23,096 nt of DNA, from NCBI GenBank assembly GCA_019695455.1, contig JAEUAC010000242.1:1-23096 (forward strand), read 5' to 3'. A program made the position numbers and the translations under genes. Positions 1 to 6,896 of the stretch are shown here, one piece after another; the stretch's first letter is position 1, and each line of letters starts with the position of its first letter. The notes below the pieces were generated by a model that was not told the origin of the DNA, did no database searches, and saw only the letters and a program-made list of their open reading frames with translations. This DNA comes from Methylorubrum extorquens (lineage in GTDB: Bacteria; Pseudomonadota; Alphaproteobacteria; Rhizobiales; Beijerinckiaceae).

Positions 1-149
1 TCGCGCTCCCGCTGCCGCGGCGAGCGCAGATCGACGCCCACCTGACCGCCGGGCCCGACCTCCAGCGTCTGGGCGGAGGCGGGTGCGGTCGAGACGAAGC
101 TCGCGCCAAGCAGAGCGGCGGCGGATAGTGCAAGGGCCATGGAACGCAT
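1..149 (-). CDS. Secreted protein of unknown function (N-terminal part only)
   Basis: The minus strand reads from an ATG at 149 off the left edge of the window, so only the first 49 codons are visible. The N-terminus is a Sec-type signal peptide: M-R-S-M, a hydrophobic Ala/Leu stretch, then A-S-A-Q as a likely cleavage site near residue 26. The mature part begins QTLEVGPGGQVGVDL and turns charged (Arg/Glu/Gln). A GGAG sits about ten bases before the ATG; a second in-frame ATG lies at 140. An exact general-stress (EcfG-type) promoter lies upstream at 179-203, so I infer a stress-induced periplasmic protein. I do not recognise the family, and the function is unknown. Confidence 0.72.
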   Translation of the reverse strand, partial: MRSMALALSAAALLGASFVSTAPASAQTLEVGPGGQVGVDLRSPRQRER

Positions 150-178
150 GGATGAAGTCTCCGTAATGTCGCAGGAGA

Positions 179-203
179 AACGAGTCCTGACGGAGTCGGT
201 TCC
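179..203 (-). promoter_or_regulatory. EcfG-type (general stress response) promoter
   Basis: Read on the minus strand, this is GGAAC, 16 bases, CGTT followed by T. That matches the alphaproteobacterial EcfG/PhyR-regulon consensus GGAAC-N16-17-CGTT. The CGTT element is about 30 bases upstream of the ATG at 149, a normal distance. The match is seen directly; its activity is inferred. Confidence 0.65.
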
Positions 204-293
204 AGTCGAGCTCGGTCCGGCCGTCGGTCGACAGCCTGCTATTCTGACGGATGTGACCCGAGCCCGAGCCCCCCACGATCCGCGCGCGCGAGG

Positions 294-322
294 TTGCGTC
301 CGGCGCGCCCGTCCTCTATCAG
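294..322 (+). promoter_or_regulatory. Probable housekeeping promoter of the tRNA gene
   Basis: TTGCGT (294-299) and TATCAG (317-322) are separated by 17 bases, and the tRNA begins 23 bases after the -10. The elements keep the TTG and TAT cores of a sigma-70-type promoter, in a stretch otherwise poor in such matches. Confidence 0.45.
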
Positions 323-344
323 GCCGCGTCCGGCGGGGCGCCGT

Positions 345-419
345 GCTGCCGTAGCTCAGTGGTAGAGCACTCCATTGGTAATGGAGAGGTCGAGAGTTCA
401 ATCCTCTCTGGCAGCACCA
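345..419 (+). tRNA. tRNA-Thr (anticodon GGT), CCA encoded
   Basis: The full cloverleaf can be drawn. The acceptor stem GCTGCCG pairs with TGGCAGC (one G-T at the base). The D arm is GCTC/GAGC. The anticodon stem CTCCA/TGGAG closes the seven-base loop TTGGTAA, which puts GGT at the anticodon. The variable loop has five bases. The T arm GAGAG/CTCTC closes TTCAATC. The discriminator is A and the CCA end is encoded at 417-419. GGT reads ACC and ACT threonine codons. No integrase or attachment-site duplication is visible next to it. Confidence 0.96.
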
Positions 420-610
420 TTCTTTCGGCGTCGCCCCGCTTCGGCTTCTCTCGCGATCGACGGTGACGGTCCGGCTTCACGGCCGATGCGGCGCGGCGAT
501 TCGCGCCGGTCTTCCCCGCCAGCCAGTCTCGCCGGTCGTCGCAGCCCAGGCGCGCGCCCGCCCGGGGCGGGTTCACCCGGTGGAAACCCGCGGCGTGCTT
601 CGGTCGCGGC

Positions 611-1045
611 ATGATCCGACATCCCATCCGGCTCGCCCTCGCGGCGATGCTCATCCCCCTGGCGAACCCGGCGGTCGCGAAGCAGTGGTCGGCCACCTGC
701 TCGGACCTGAAGGGGATGCGGGTGGACGATTCCGGCTCGGGCGCCGCCTTCGCGAAGGACGGCATCGAGGGCGCGTCCTGGACCTATCGCTGGGATACGA
801 CCACGCGCAAGGCGACCCTGACCCTGCCGGCCTCGCATGCCTCCGACGGCAAGGCGCACAAGCAGGAGGGGACGGTCACGTCGCACCGGGGCGGCTTCTT
901 CGCGATCGTGAGCCCGCTCCCGGGCGCGGTCTGGACGCACGCGATCTATCCGGAGGCCGGGCGGCTCCTGGCCACGCAGAGCACCGCGAAGGGCAGCGCC
1001 CTGTCCGGCCGCGTCCTCACGGGCACCTGCACGCTCTCGCCCTGA
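611..1045 (+). CDS. Small secreted protein of unknown function
   Basis: This encodes 144 residues. Residues 1-23 form a signal peptide (basic start, hydrophobic ALAAMLIPLANPAVA core, cleavage after A-V-A). The mature domain starts KQWSATCSDLKG, has two cysteines (near the start and near the C-terminus, in TGTCTLSP) that could form a disulfide, and is rich in Thr, Ser, Gly and aromatic residues, as in a small beta-rich periplasmic domain. No catalytic motif is visible and I do not recognise the family. The Shine-Dalgarno match is weak; the start was chosen because it gives the complete signal peptide. The gene ends tail to tail with the minus-strand gene at 1056-1382, ten bases away. Confidence 0.75.
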   Translation: MIRHPIRLALAAMLIPLANPAVAKQWSATCSDLKGMRVDDSGSGAAFAKDGIEGASWTYRWDTTTRKATLTLPASHASDGKAHKQEGTVTSHRGGFFAIVSPLPGAVWTHAIYPEAGRLLATQSTAKGSALSGRVLTGTCTLSP

Positions 1046-1059
1046 GGCCCGGCCCTCAG
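1042..1059. terminator. Palindrome shared by two convergent genes, possible bidirectional terminator
   Basis: CTGAGG (1042-1047) and CCTCAG (1054-1059) form a perfect six-base-pair stem around a CCCGGC loop. The TGA stop of the upstream plus gene and the TGA stop of the minus gene each lie inside one arm. There is no T-run on either side, so termination is inferred. Confidence 0.35.
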
Positions 1060-1382
1060 ATCAGCTCGTAGGCGAAGAAAACCGCCAGGACCGTGAGGCT
1101 GAACAGGCCGGCGACGAAGCAGATGTCGGCCGCCCGTTCCAGCCGGGCGCTCAGGCCGAACCGCGTCGCCTCGAGCCGGATCGCCCCGTAGGAGGCGAGC
1201 GCGCTGAAGAGGAACAGCACGCCGACCACGCCGCCGACCTCGTCCACGTGGCTCGGGCCGATTCGCGTCTCCAGGATCTTCACGAGCCCGATCAGCGTCG
1301 TGCAGATCCCCAGCATGGTGCCGGCGACGGGCAGGATGTGGTGCTGCAACCGCTTGCGAGGCTCGTCCGCCGCGTCCGTCAT
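1056..1382 (-). CDS. Small integral membrane protein of unknown function
   Basis: The gene runs from the ATG at 1382 and encodes 108 residues. After a basic N-terminus (DEPRKRLQHH) come three hydrophobic segments: residues about 17-37 (AGTMLGICTTLIGLVKIL), 48-67 (GGVVGVLFLFSALASYGAI) and 84-106 (ICFVAGLFSLTVLAVFFAYEL). Between the second and third is a charged loop with RLEATRFGLSARLERA. This looks like a three-pass inner-membrane protein. The family is not recognised. It is divergent from the KaiC-like gene with a 207-base gap, so the two could share a control region. The ribosome binding site is weak (GGGATGGCGGC before ATG). Confidence 0.7.
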   Translation of the reverse strand: MTDAADEPRKRLQHHILPVAGTMLGICTTLIGLVKILETRIGPSHVDEVGGVVGVLFLFSALASYGAIRLEATRFGLSARLERAADICFVAGLFSLTVLAVFFAYELI

Positions 1383-1589
1383 GCCGCCATCCCGTCGCGT
1401 CCGGGCGAATGCCCGCCCGGTGCCTACCGCGTCGGCCGGGCGACGGCGAGGGGCGGCCGGGCGGCGGCCGGGCGCGACGGCGCGAGCGGCCTTGACGTCC
1501 CGGCCGCCCCGGTGCCTGTGGCGCAAGCGCCTGTCACGCGCGCGCCGGATGGCGGCGAGCGCGGGCCGACCGGCGACGAGACCGACCAC

Positions 1590-3107
1590 ATGAGCGAGAC
1601 GCCGTCCGTCCGACAGGCGGAGCCGCGGATCTCCACCGGCATCGCGGGACTCGACGAGGTCCTGAGCGGCGGGCTGACGCCGAGCCGGCTGTACCTCCTG
1701 GAAGGAACGCCCGGCACCGGCAAGACCACGCTGTCGCTGCAATTCCTGCTGGCCGGCGTCGCGCGGGGCGAGACCTGCCTCTACGTGACCCTGTCCGAGA
1801 CGGCCGTCGAGCTGAAGGCCGCCGCGGAGACGCACGGCTGGTCGCTCGACGGCGTCGAGGTCTACGAGCTGATCAACGAGAGCGGCCTCGACCCGGACGG
1901 GGAGCAGACCATCCTGCATCCGTCCGAGTTCGAACTCGGCGAGACCGTCAAGGAGGTCATCGCCCGCGTGGACGCGGCCAGCCCGGCCCGCGTCGTCTTC
2001 GACAGCCTCTCGGAACTGCGGCTGCTGGCCCAGAACCCGCTGCGCTATCGCCGCCAGATCCTCGCCCTCAAGCAGTTCTTCGCCAAGCGCGACTGCACGG
2101 TCCTGATGCTCGACGACCGGAACACGGAGCAGGCCGACCTGCAGCTCCACAGCATCGCCCACGGCGTGGTCTCGCTCGAACAGGTGCCGCGCGAGTTCGG
2201 AACGGAGCGTCGCCGGCTGCGCATCGTGAAGATGCGGGGGATCCGGTTCCGCGGCGGCTACCACGACATCGTCCTGGACACGGGCGGCATCCGCGTCTTC
2301 CCCCGCCTGATCGCGGCCGAGCACGGGGTGGCGTTCGATCCGACGCCGCGCTCGACGGGCACGGGCGAGCTCGACCGGCTGCTCGGCGGAGGCCTCGTCC
2401 CCGGCACCAACACCCTGCTGCTCGGGCCGTCGGGCGTCGGCAAGACGACGACCTGCATCTCCTGCGTGCTCGCCGCGCTCGAACGCGGCGAGCGCGCGAC
2501 CTACTACCTGTTCGACGAGGGGCTCGCGACGCTGCTCGCCCGGGCCGAGAACCTCGGCATGAGCCTGCGCCCCGCGATCGCGTCGGGCCTCCTCGCCATC
2601 GAGCAGATCGATCCGGCCGAGCTCTCGCCGGGCGAGTTCTCCAGCATGGTGAGGAGCGCCGTCGAGGAGCGCGGCTCGACCGTCGTCGTCATCGACAGCC
2701 TCAACGCCTACCTGCACGCGATGCCGGGCGAGGAGCACCTGATCCTGCAGATGCACGAGCTCCTGAGCTACCTGAACCAGCGGGGCACCACGACGCTCCT
2801 CGTGCTCGGTCAGCATGGGGTGATCGGCGAGGTCCGCACCGACGTGGACCTGAGCTACCTCAGCGACGGCGTGCTCCTGTTCCGCTTCTTCGAGGTGCGC
2901 GGGGAGGTGCGGGTCGCGCTCTCGGTCGTGAAGAGCCGCGTCAACAGCCACGAGCGGACCATCCGCGAGGTGCGGCTGTCCTCCAGCGGCCTGCAGGTCG
3001 GCGAGGCGCTGCACGATTTCGAGGGCGTGCTCACCGGGCTGCCGACCTATCGCGGCCGCGTCGCCATGCTGTCCGGCGAGGCCGGGGGGCGGGGCACCGC
3101 GCCGTGA
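1590..3107 (+). CDS. kaiC-like: KaiC-like double-RecA-domain ATPase
   Basis: This encodes 505 residues, close to the usual 500-520 of KaiC. Two RecA-like domains follow one another. The first has Walker A GTPGTGKT (39-46), the VTLSET segment at the catalytic-glutamate position, and Walker B RVVFDSLSEL. The second has Walker A GPSGVGKT (279-286), FDEG at the catalytic position, Walker B TVVVIDSLNAY and the KaiC-typical FFEVRGE and REVRLSSSGLQVG stretches. KaiC proteins hexamerise, hydrolyse ATP slowly and in cyanobacteria autophosphorylate a Ser-Thr pair. The aligned position here is Ser422-Tyr423 (DLSYLSD). No kaiA or kaiB is in the window. Its GTGA overlap with the downstream hybrid kinase suggests the pair work together. 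The start matches the family N-terminus (RISTGIAGLDEVLSGGL). A circadian role is not implied. Confidence 0.9.
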   Translation: MSETPSVRQAEPRISTGIAGLDEVLSGGLTPSRLYLLEGTPGTGKTTLSLQFLLAGVARGETCLYVTLSETAVELKAAAETHGWSLDGVEVYELINESGLDPDGEQTILHPSEFELGETVKEVIARVDAASPARVVFDSLSELRLLAQNPLRYRRQILALKQFFAKRDCTVLMLDDRNTEQADLQLHSIAHGVVSLEQVPREFGTERRRLRIVKMRGIRFRGGYHDIVLDTGGIRVFPRLIAAEHGVAFDPTPRSTGTGELDRLLGGGLVPGTNTLLLGPSGVGKTTTCISCVLAALERGERATYYLFDEGLATLLARAENLGMSLRPAIASGLLAIEQIDPAELSPGEFSSMVRSAVEERGSTVVVIDSLNAYLHAMPGEEHLILQMHELLSYLNQRGTTTLLVLGQHGVIGEVRTDVDLSYLSDGVLLFRFFEVRGEVRVALSVVKSRVNSHERTIREVRLSSSGLQVGEALHDFEGVLTGLPTYRGRVAMLSGEAGGRGTAP

Positions 3108-5146
3108 CGGAGGCGACCTGCTTCGAAGGTCGCGTCCTCGTCCTCGCGCCGCGGGGACGGGACACGGCCGTCGTCCGGCAGGTCCTGTCCCAGGCGGGCA
3201 CGCCGACCTCGCCCTGCGCCGATCTGGCCGCGCTGACGGCCCGGATCGAGGAGGGCGCCGGCTGCGCGCTCGTGACCGAGGAGGCGCTCGCCGAGAGCGA
3301 TCCGGGACCGCTCCTGGCCTGGCTGGACGGGCAGCCGCCCTGGTCCGACTTTCCGTTCGTCGTCCTCGCCACGCGCCAGATCGGCCCCCGGCCGGAGCGG
3401 TCCGCACGGCTCCTCGCCCGGCTCGGCAACGCCGTGATCCTCGAGCGCCCGATCAACGCGGAGACGCTGACCAGCGCCGCCGCCGCGGCCCTGCGGACCC
3501 GGCGGCGCCAGTACCAGGCGCGCGAATACCTGCTGGAGCGGGAGCGGTCCCAGGAGCGCCTGCGCATCGCCAACGAGACGCTGGAGCTGCGCGTCGTCGA
3601 GCGCACCCGCGAGGTGGAGGCGGCACGCGAGACCATGGCGTTCGCGCTCGATGCCGCGGCCCTCGGGTCCTGGGACGTCGATCTCGCCACCGACACCGCC
3701 CGCTGCTCGCCGCGCTTCGACGCCATCTTCGGCTACCCGGGCGGGTCCGTCGCGTGGGGCCGGCAGGCGTTCCTGGACCACGTGGTCGAGGAGGACAGGC
3801 CGGAGGTCGAGGCGAGCCTCGCCGGTGTCGCCCGGGGAGACCGGCTGGACCTCGAGTGCCGCATCCGCCGCCTGGACGGCGCCGTCCGCTGGATCTCGCT
3901 CGGCGGGCGCGTGTCGCGCGACGAGGGCGGGCGGGCGGTCCGGATCGCCGGCATCCTCGTGGACCGGACGGAGCAGCGGATCACGGAGGAATCGCTGCGC
4001 CAGGCGCAGAAGATGGAGGCGATCGGGCAGCTCACGGGCGGCGTCGCGCACGATTTCAACAACCTCCTCACGGTCGTCGTGGGCGGGCTCGACATGATCC
4101 TGCGGCACCCGGACCGGATCGAGAGGGTCACGCGCCTCGCCACCGCCGCCATGGACGCGGCCCGGCGGGGCGAGCGCCTCACGCAGCAGCTCCTCGCCTT
4201 CTCGCGTCGTCAGATGCTCCGGCCCCAGACCCTCAATCCCAACCGCCTGCTGCTCGACTTCCGGCCGCTGGCGGAGCGGGCCGCCGGCTCGGCCGTGGAG
4301 CTGGTCCTCGATCTCGATCCCGCGCTCGATCCGATCCGGGTCGATCCCGCGCAGTTCGAGGCGGCCATCCTGAACATCGTCGTCAACGCCCGCCACGCCA
4401 TGGAGGGCGGGACCGGGCCCTCCCGCATCACGGTCCGGAGCCGCAACGTCCGGCTCGGGACCGGCGACGTCGCCGACAAGGGCCTGGCGCCCGGGCCCTA
4501 CGTCGTCGTCTCCATCGAGGACAGCGGCGCCGGCATCCCGCCCGAGACGCTGGCGCGCGTGTTCGAGCCCTTCTTCACGACCAAGGAGGTCGGCAAGGGA
4601 ACGGGCCTCGGCCTCAGCCAGGTCTACGGCTTCGCCCGGAGCGCCAAGGGGTTCGCCGAGATCGCGTCGCGGGTCGGGTCGGGCACGACGGTGAGCCTGT
4701 TCTTCCCGCAATCCACCGATGCCGACGAGGGCGAGGCGGCCGGTCCCTCGCAGGCCCCCCTGCGGCGGGCGAGCGACGGCGAGACGGTGCTGCTCGTCGA
4801 GGACGACGAGCAGGTGCTGACCATGGCCGTCGAGAGCCTGGAGGACCTCCGCTACCGGGTCGTCGTGGCGCGCAACGCCGCCGAGGCGCTGGATCATCTG
4901 AGGGGCGGCGAGCGGATCGACGTCGTCTTCTCGGACGTCGTCATGCCGGGCGGCATGAACGGCTCGCAGCTCGCGCGCGAGGCGCAGCGGGCGCGGCCGG
5001 GCATCAAGGTCCTCCTGACATCGGGCTACGTCGCGAACCTCGACGAGGGGCAGGTCATCGCCGGCGGCGAGCTGCCCGTGCTGAACAAGCCCTACCGGCG
5101 CGACGAACTGGCCCGGTCCCTGCGGCAGGTGCTCGGCCGCGCCTGA
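3104..5146 (+). CDS. Hybrid sensor histidine kinase (pseudo-receiver, PAS, HisKA, HATPase, receiver)
   Basis: This encodes 680 residues from a GTG that overlaps the KaiC-like stop by four bases. Residues about 9-125 resemble a receiver domain without its aspartate (ALVTEEAL where the phospho-Asp should be, ERPI for the usual KP). A coiled coil spans 130-170. A PAS fold with its C-terminal PAC part covers about 176-290 (LGSWDVDL, IFGYPGG, IRRLDGAVRWI). The HisKA domain has phospho-acceptor His316 in GGVAHDFNNLL. The ATPase domain (about 385-535) has the N box ILNIVVNARHAM, G1 DSGAGIPPE, F box FEPFFTTK and G2 GKGTGLGL. The C-terminal receiver (560-678) has acceptor Asp611 (VFSDVVMP) and Lys662 (NKPY). 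There is no membrane segment, so it is a cytosolic sensor. Its signal may come from the co-encoded KaiC-like ATPase (inference). Confidence 0.93.
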   Translation: MTEATCFEGRVLVLAPRGRDTAVVRQVLSQAGTPTSPCADLAALTARIEEGAGCALVTEEALAESDPGPLLAWLDGQPPWSDFPFVVLATRQIGPRPERSARLLARLGNAVILERPINAETLTSAAAAALRTRRRQYQAREYLLERERSQERLRIANETLELRVVERTREVEAARETMAFALDAAALGSWDVDLATDTARCSPRFDAIFGYPGGSVAWGRQAFLDHVVEEDRPEVEASLAGVARGDRLDLECRIRRLDGAVRWISLGGRVSRDEGGRAVRIAGILVDRTEQRITEESLRQAQKMEAIGQLTGGVAHDFNNLLTVVVGGLDMILRHPDRIERVTRLATAAMDAARRGERLTQQLLAFSRRQMLRPQTLNPNRLLLDFRPLAERAAGSAVELVLDLDPALDPIRVDPAQFEAAILNIVVNARHAMEGGTGPSRITVRSRNVRLGTGDVADKGLAPGPYVVVSIEDSGAGIPPETLARVFEPFFTTKEVGKGTGLGLSQVYGFARSAKGFAEIASRVGSGTTVSLFFPQSTDADEGEAAGPSQAPLRRASDGETVLLVEDDEQVLTMAVESLEDLRYRVVVARNAAEALDHLRGGERIDVVFSDVVMPGGMNGSQLAREAQRARPGIKVLLTSGYVANLDEGQVIAGGELPVLNKPYRRDELARSLRQVLGRA

Positions 5147-5395
5147 GCGACGGGCCGCCGCCGACCGCCGCCCGGTTCGCTCCGCCCCCCGGCGTGACGA
5201 CGCCGCCTCCGGCCGACGAGTCCCGGCCCAGCGCGGGCGGACCACCGTGCGGGCGGCGGGACGCGGCGGGACGGGCAGGCCCGAAGTTGCCGCCCGCTTC
5301 CACTCGCCCCTATAAGGCCGCGAGACCGCGGCGGCGTGCGGCGCCCGATGCCGGTCCGCCGGACGACGTCGTCCGGATCGGTGCCGGAGGACGGG
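5147..5395. other. Gene-free spacer, 249 bases
   Basis: No credible coding region is visible. It holds a short hairpin (GGCGT-GACG-ACGCC, 5191-5204) after the kinase stop, which could help end that transcript, and the TTGCCG/TATAAG promoter at 5287-5316. The rest is GC-rich sequence without recognisable structure. Confidence 0.5.
5287..5316 (+). promoter_or_regulatory. Probable sigma-70-type promoter for the small gene and murA
   Basis: TTGCCG (5287-5292) and TATAAG (5311-5316) are 18 bases apart. TATAAG matches the consensus -10 at five of six positions, rare in this GC-rich background. The predicted start near 5323 leaves a leader of about 73 bases before the GTG at 5396. Confidence 0.6.
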
Positions 5396-5548
5396 GTGGA
5401 CGAGGCGAAGGCTCAGCGGCTGAAGGCCGCCCTGCGCGACAATCTCAGACGGCGCAAGCGCGCCCGGGCCGGGGCCGACGAGAAGGTGTCGTCGGACACC
5501 GACCGGCGCGAGCCGGTGCGCCAGACGGACAACGACGGCGACGCGTGA
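5396..5548 (+). CDS. Small basic protein encoded upstream of murA
   Basis: This encodes 50 residues from GTG 5396, which has GGAGG five bases upstream; a longer in-frame version from the GTG at 5336 has no comparable ribosome binding site. The first half is a helical, strongly basic stretch (DEAKAQRLKAALRDNLRRRK), the second half is polar and charged (Asp, Arg, Thr, Gln). From memory, short proteins with an LRxNLxRRK core precede murA in many Alphaproteobacteria; their function is unknown. It is 58 bases upstream of murA and probably co-transcribed with it. The basic helix suggests nucleic-acid or ribosome contact, but that is a guess. Confidence 0.65.
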   Translation: MDEAKAQRLKAALRDNLRRRKRARAGADEKVSSDTDRREPVRQTDNDGDA

Positions 5549-5551
5549 GCG

Positions 5552-5601
5552 GCGCCCGACGGGCGCGGCAGGCGCCGGCAGGGCGCCTCCGGCGCCGGAG
5601 G
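5552..5601 (+). promoter_or_regulatory. murA leader: tandem hairpins, one masking the ribosome binding site
   Basis: Three inverted repeats fill the spacer. Hairpin 1: GCGCCC-GAC-GGGCGC (5552-5566). Hairpin 2: AGGCGCC-GGCAG-GGCGCCT (5570-5588). Hairpin 3: the perfect 16-base palindrome CCTCCGGCGCCGGAGG (5586-5601), whose right arm is the murA Shine-Dalgarno GGAGG, five bases before ATG. Hairpins 2 and 3 share 5586-5588 and cannot both be fully formed. The structures are read from sequence; control of murA translation is inferred. Confidence 0.45.
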
Positions 5602-5606
5602 GGCGG

Positions 5607-6896
5607 ATGGATCGGATCAGAATCACGGGCGGAGCCGAGCTGAACGGCACGATCCCGATCTCGGGCGCGAAGAACGCGGCCCTGCCGCTGATGATCGCGA
5701 GCCTGCTCACCGGCGAGGCGCTGGAGCTGCGCAACGTGCCCCGCCTCGCCGACGTGGGGCTGCTGCTCCGCATCCTCGGCAACCATGGCGTCGACCACAC
5801 GGTCACGGGCAAGCGCCCCGGACAGACGGCCGAGACCGGGCAGACGATCCGGCTCGGGGCGTCCTCCGTCATCGACACGACCGCGCCCTACGAGCTCGTG
5901 GCGAAGATGCGCGCCTCCTTCTGGGTCATCGCGCCGCTGGTCGCCCGGTTCGGCGAGGCCAAGGTCTCGCTGCCCGGCGGATGCGCCATCGGGACCCGGC
6001 CGGTCGACCTCCTCCTGATGGCGCTGACGCGCCTCGGGGTCGAGGTCGCGATCGACGCCGGCTACGTCATCGCGAAGGCGCCGAAGGGCCTGAAGGGCGC
6101 CGAGATCGACTTCCCGAAGGTGACCGTCTCCGGCACCCACGTCGCCGTCATGGCCGCGACCCTCGCCGAGGGGCAGACGATCATCGAGAACGCGGCCCGC
6201 GAGCCCGAGATCGTCGACCTCTGCGACTGCCTCGTGAAGATGGGCGCCCGCATCACGGGTGCCGGCACGCGCCGGATCGTCGTGGACGGGGTCGCGCGCC
6301 TGCACGGCGCCGTCCACACCGTCCTGCCCGACCGGATCGAGACGGGCACCTACGCGATGGCCGTCGCCATGACGGGCGGGGACGTCCTCCTGGAGAACAC
6401 CCGCGCCGACCTCCTGCCGAGCGCGCTGGACGTGCTGCGCCAGGCCGGCGCCGAGATCATTCCGGAGCGGGACGGCTTCCGGGTGCGCCGGAACGGCGGC
6501 GGGCTGCGTCCGGTCGACGTCGTGACCGATCCGTATCCGGGCTTCCCGACCGACCTCCAGGCGCAGTTCATGGCGCTCATGACGCGCGCCGGCGGGACGT
6601 CCCGCATCCGCGAGACCATCTTCGAGAACCGGTTCATGCACGTGCAGGTGCTCGCGCGGCTCGGCGCCCAGATCCGGCTCGACGGCGACGCCGCCCTGGT
6701 CGAGGGCGTGGAGCGGCTGACGGGCGCGCCCGTCATGGCGACGGACCTGCGGGCCTCCGTGTCCCTCGTGATCGCGGGCCTCGTGGCCGAGGGCGACACG
6801 GAGATCCACCGCGTCTACCACCTCGATCGCGGCTTCGAGGCGCTGGAGGCCAAGCTCTCCCGCTGCGGCGCCAGGATCGAGCGGATCAGCGGCTGA
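5607..6896 (+). CDS. murA: UDP-N-acetylglucosamine 1-carboxyvinyltransferase (MurA)
   Basis: MurA transfers enolpyruvate from phosphoenolpyruvate to UDP-GlcNAc, the first committed step of peptidoglycan synthesis in the cytosol. The 429-residue length is standard. Visible signatures are MDRIRITGG, Lys22 in SGAKNAALPLM (substrate binding), the catalytic loop PGGCAIGTRPVD with Cys126 (the fosfomycin-sensitive cysteine; Cys115 in E. coli numbering), and the later motifs DRIETGTYAMA, DPYPGFPTDLQAQFMA, ENRFMHV and DLRASVSLVIAGLVAEG. GGAGGGG precedes the ATG by five bases. The 3' end overlaps the convergent EamA-type transporter gene by 11 bases. Confidence 0.98.
   Translation: MDRIRITGGAELNGTIPISGAKNAALPLMIASLLTGEALELRNVPRLADVGLLLRILGNHGVDHTVTGKRPGQTAETGQTIRLGASSVIDTTAPYELVAKMRASFWVIAPLVARFGEAKVSLPGGCAIGTRPVDLLLMALTRLGVEVAIDAGYVIAKAPKGLKGAEIDFPKVTVSGTHVAVMAATLAEGQTIIENAAREPEIVDLCDCLVKMGARITGAGTRRIVVDGVARLHGAVHTVLPDRIETGTYAMAVAMTGGDVLLENTRADLLPSALDVLRQAGAEIIPERDGFRVRRNGGGLRPVDVVTDPYPGFPTDLQAQFMALMTRAGGTSRIRETIFENRFMHVQVLARLGAQIRLDGDAALVEGVERLTGAPVMATDLRASVSLVIAGLVAEGDTEIHRVYHLDRGFEALEAKLSRCGARIERISG

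Noticed and set aside
345..419. tRNA-Thr as an integration site for a mobile element
   Set aside because: No integrase, no direct repeat of the tRNA 3' end and no change of gene style is visible nearby.
1453..1474. Two tandem copies of GCGGCCGGGCG between the small membrane gene and the KaiC-like gene
   Set aside because: Short repeats of this kind are expected by chance in such G/C-rich sequence; there is nothing to tie it to a function.
1492..1520. TTGACG as a -35 for the KaiC-like gene
   Set aside because: The hexamer is good, but no -10-like sequence lies 15-19 bases downstream.
1383..3407. Long minus-strand frame continuing upstream of the small membrane protein
   Set aside because: Only the last 108 codons look like protein (membrane helices); the rest is antisense to the KaiC-like gene.
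3047..5878. A 943-codon open frame on the minus strand
   Set aside because: It lies opposite the hybrid kinase, has no family resemblance, and is Arg/Pro/Gly/Ala-rich, as expected of a GC-rich antisense shadow.
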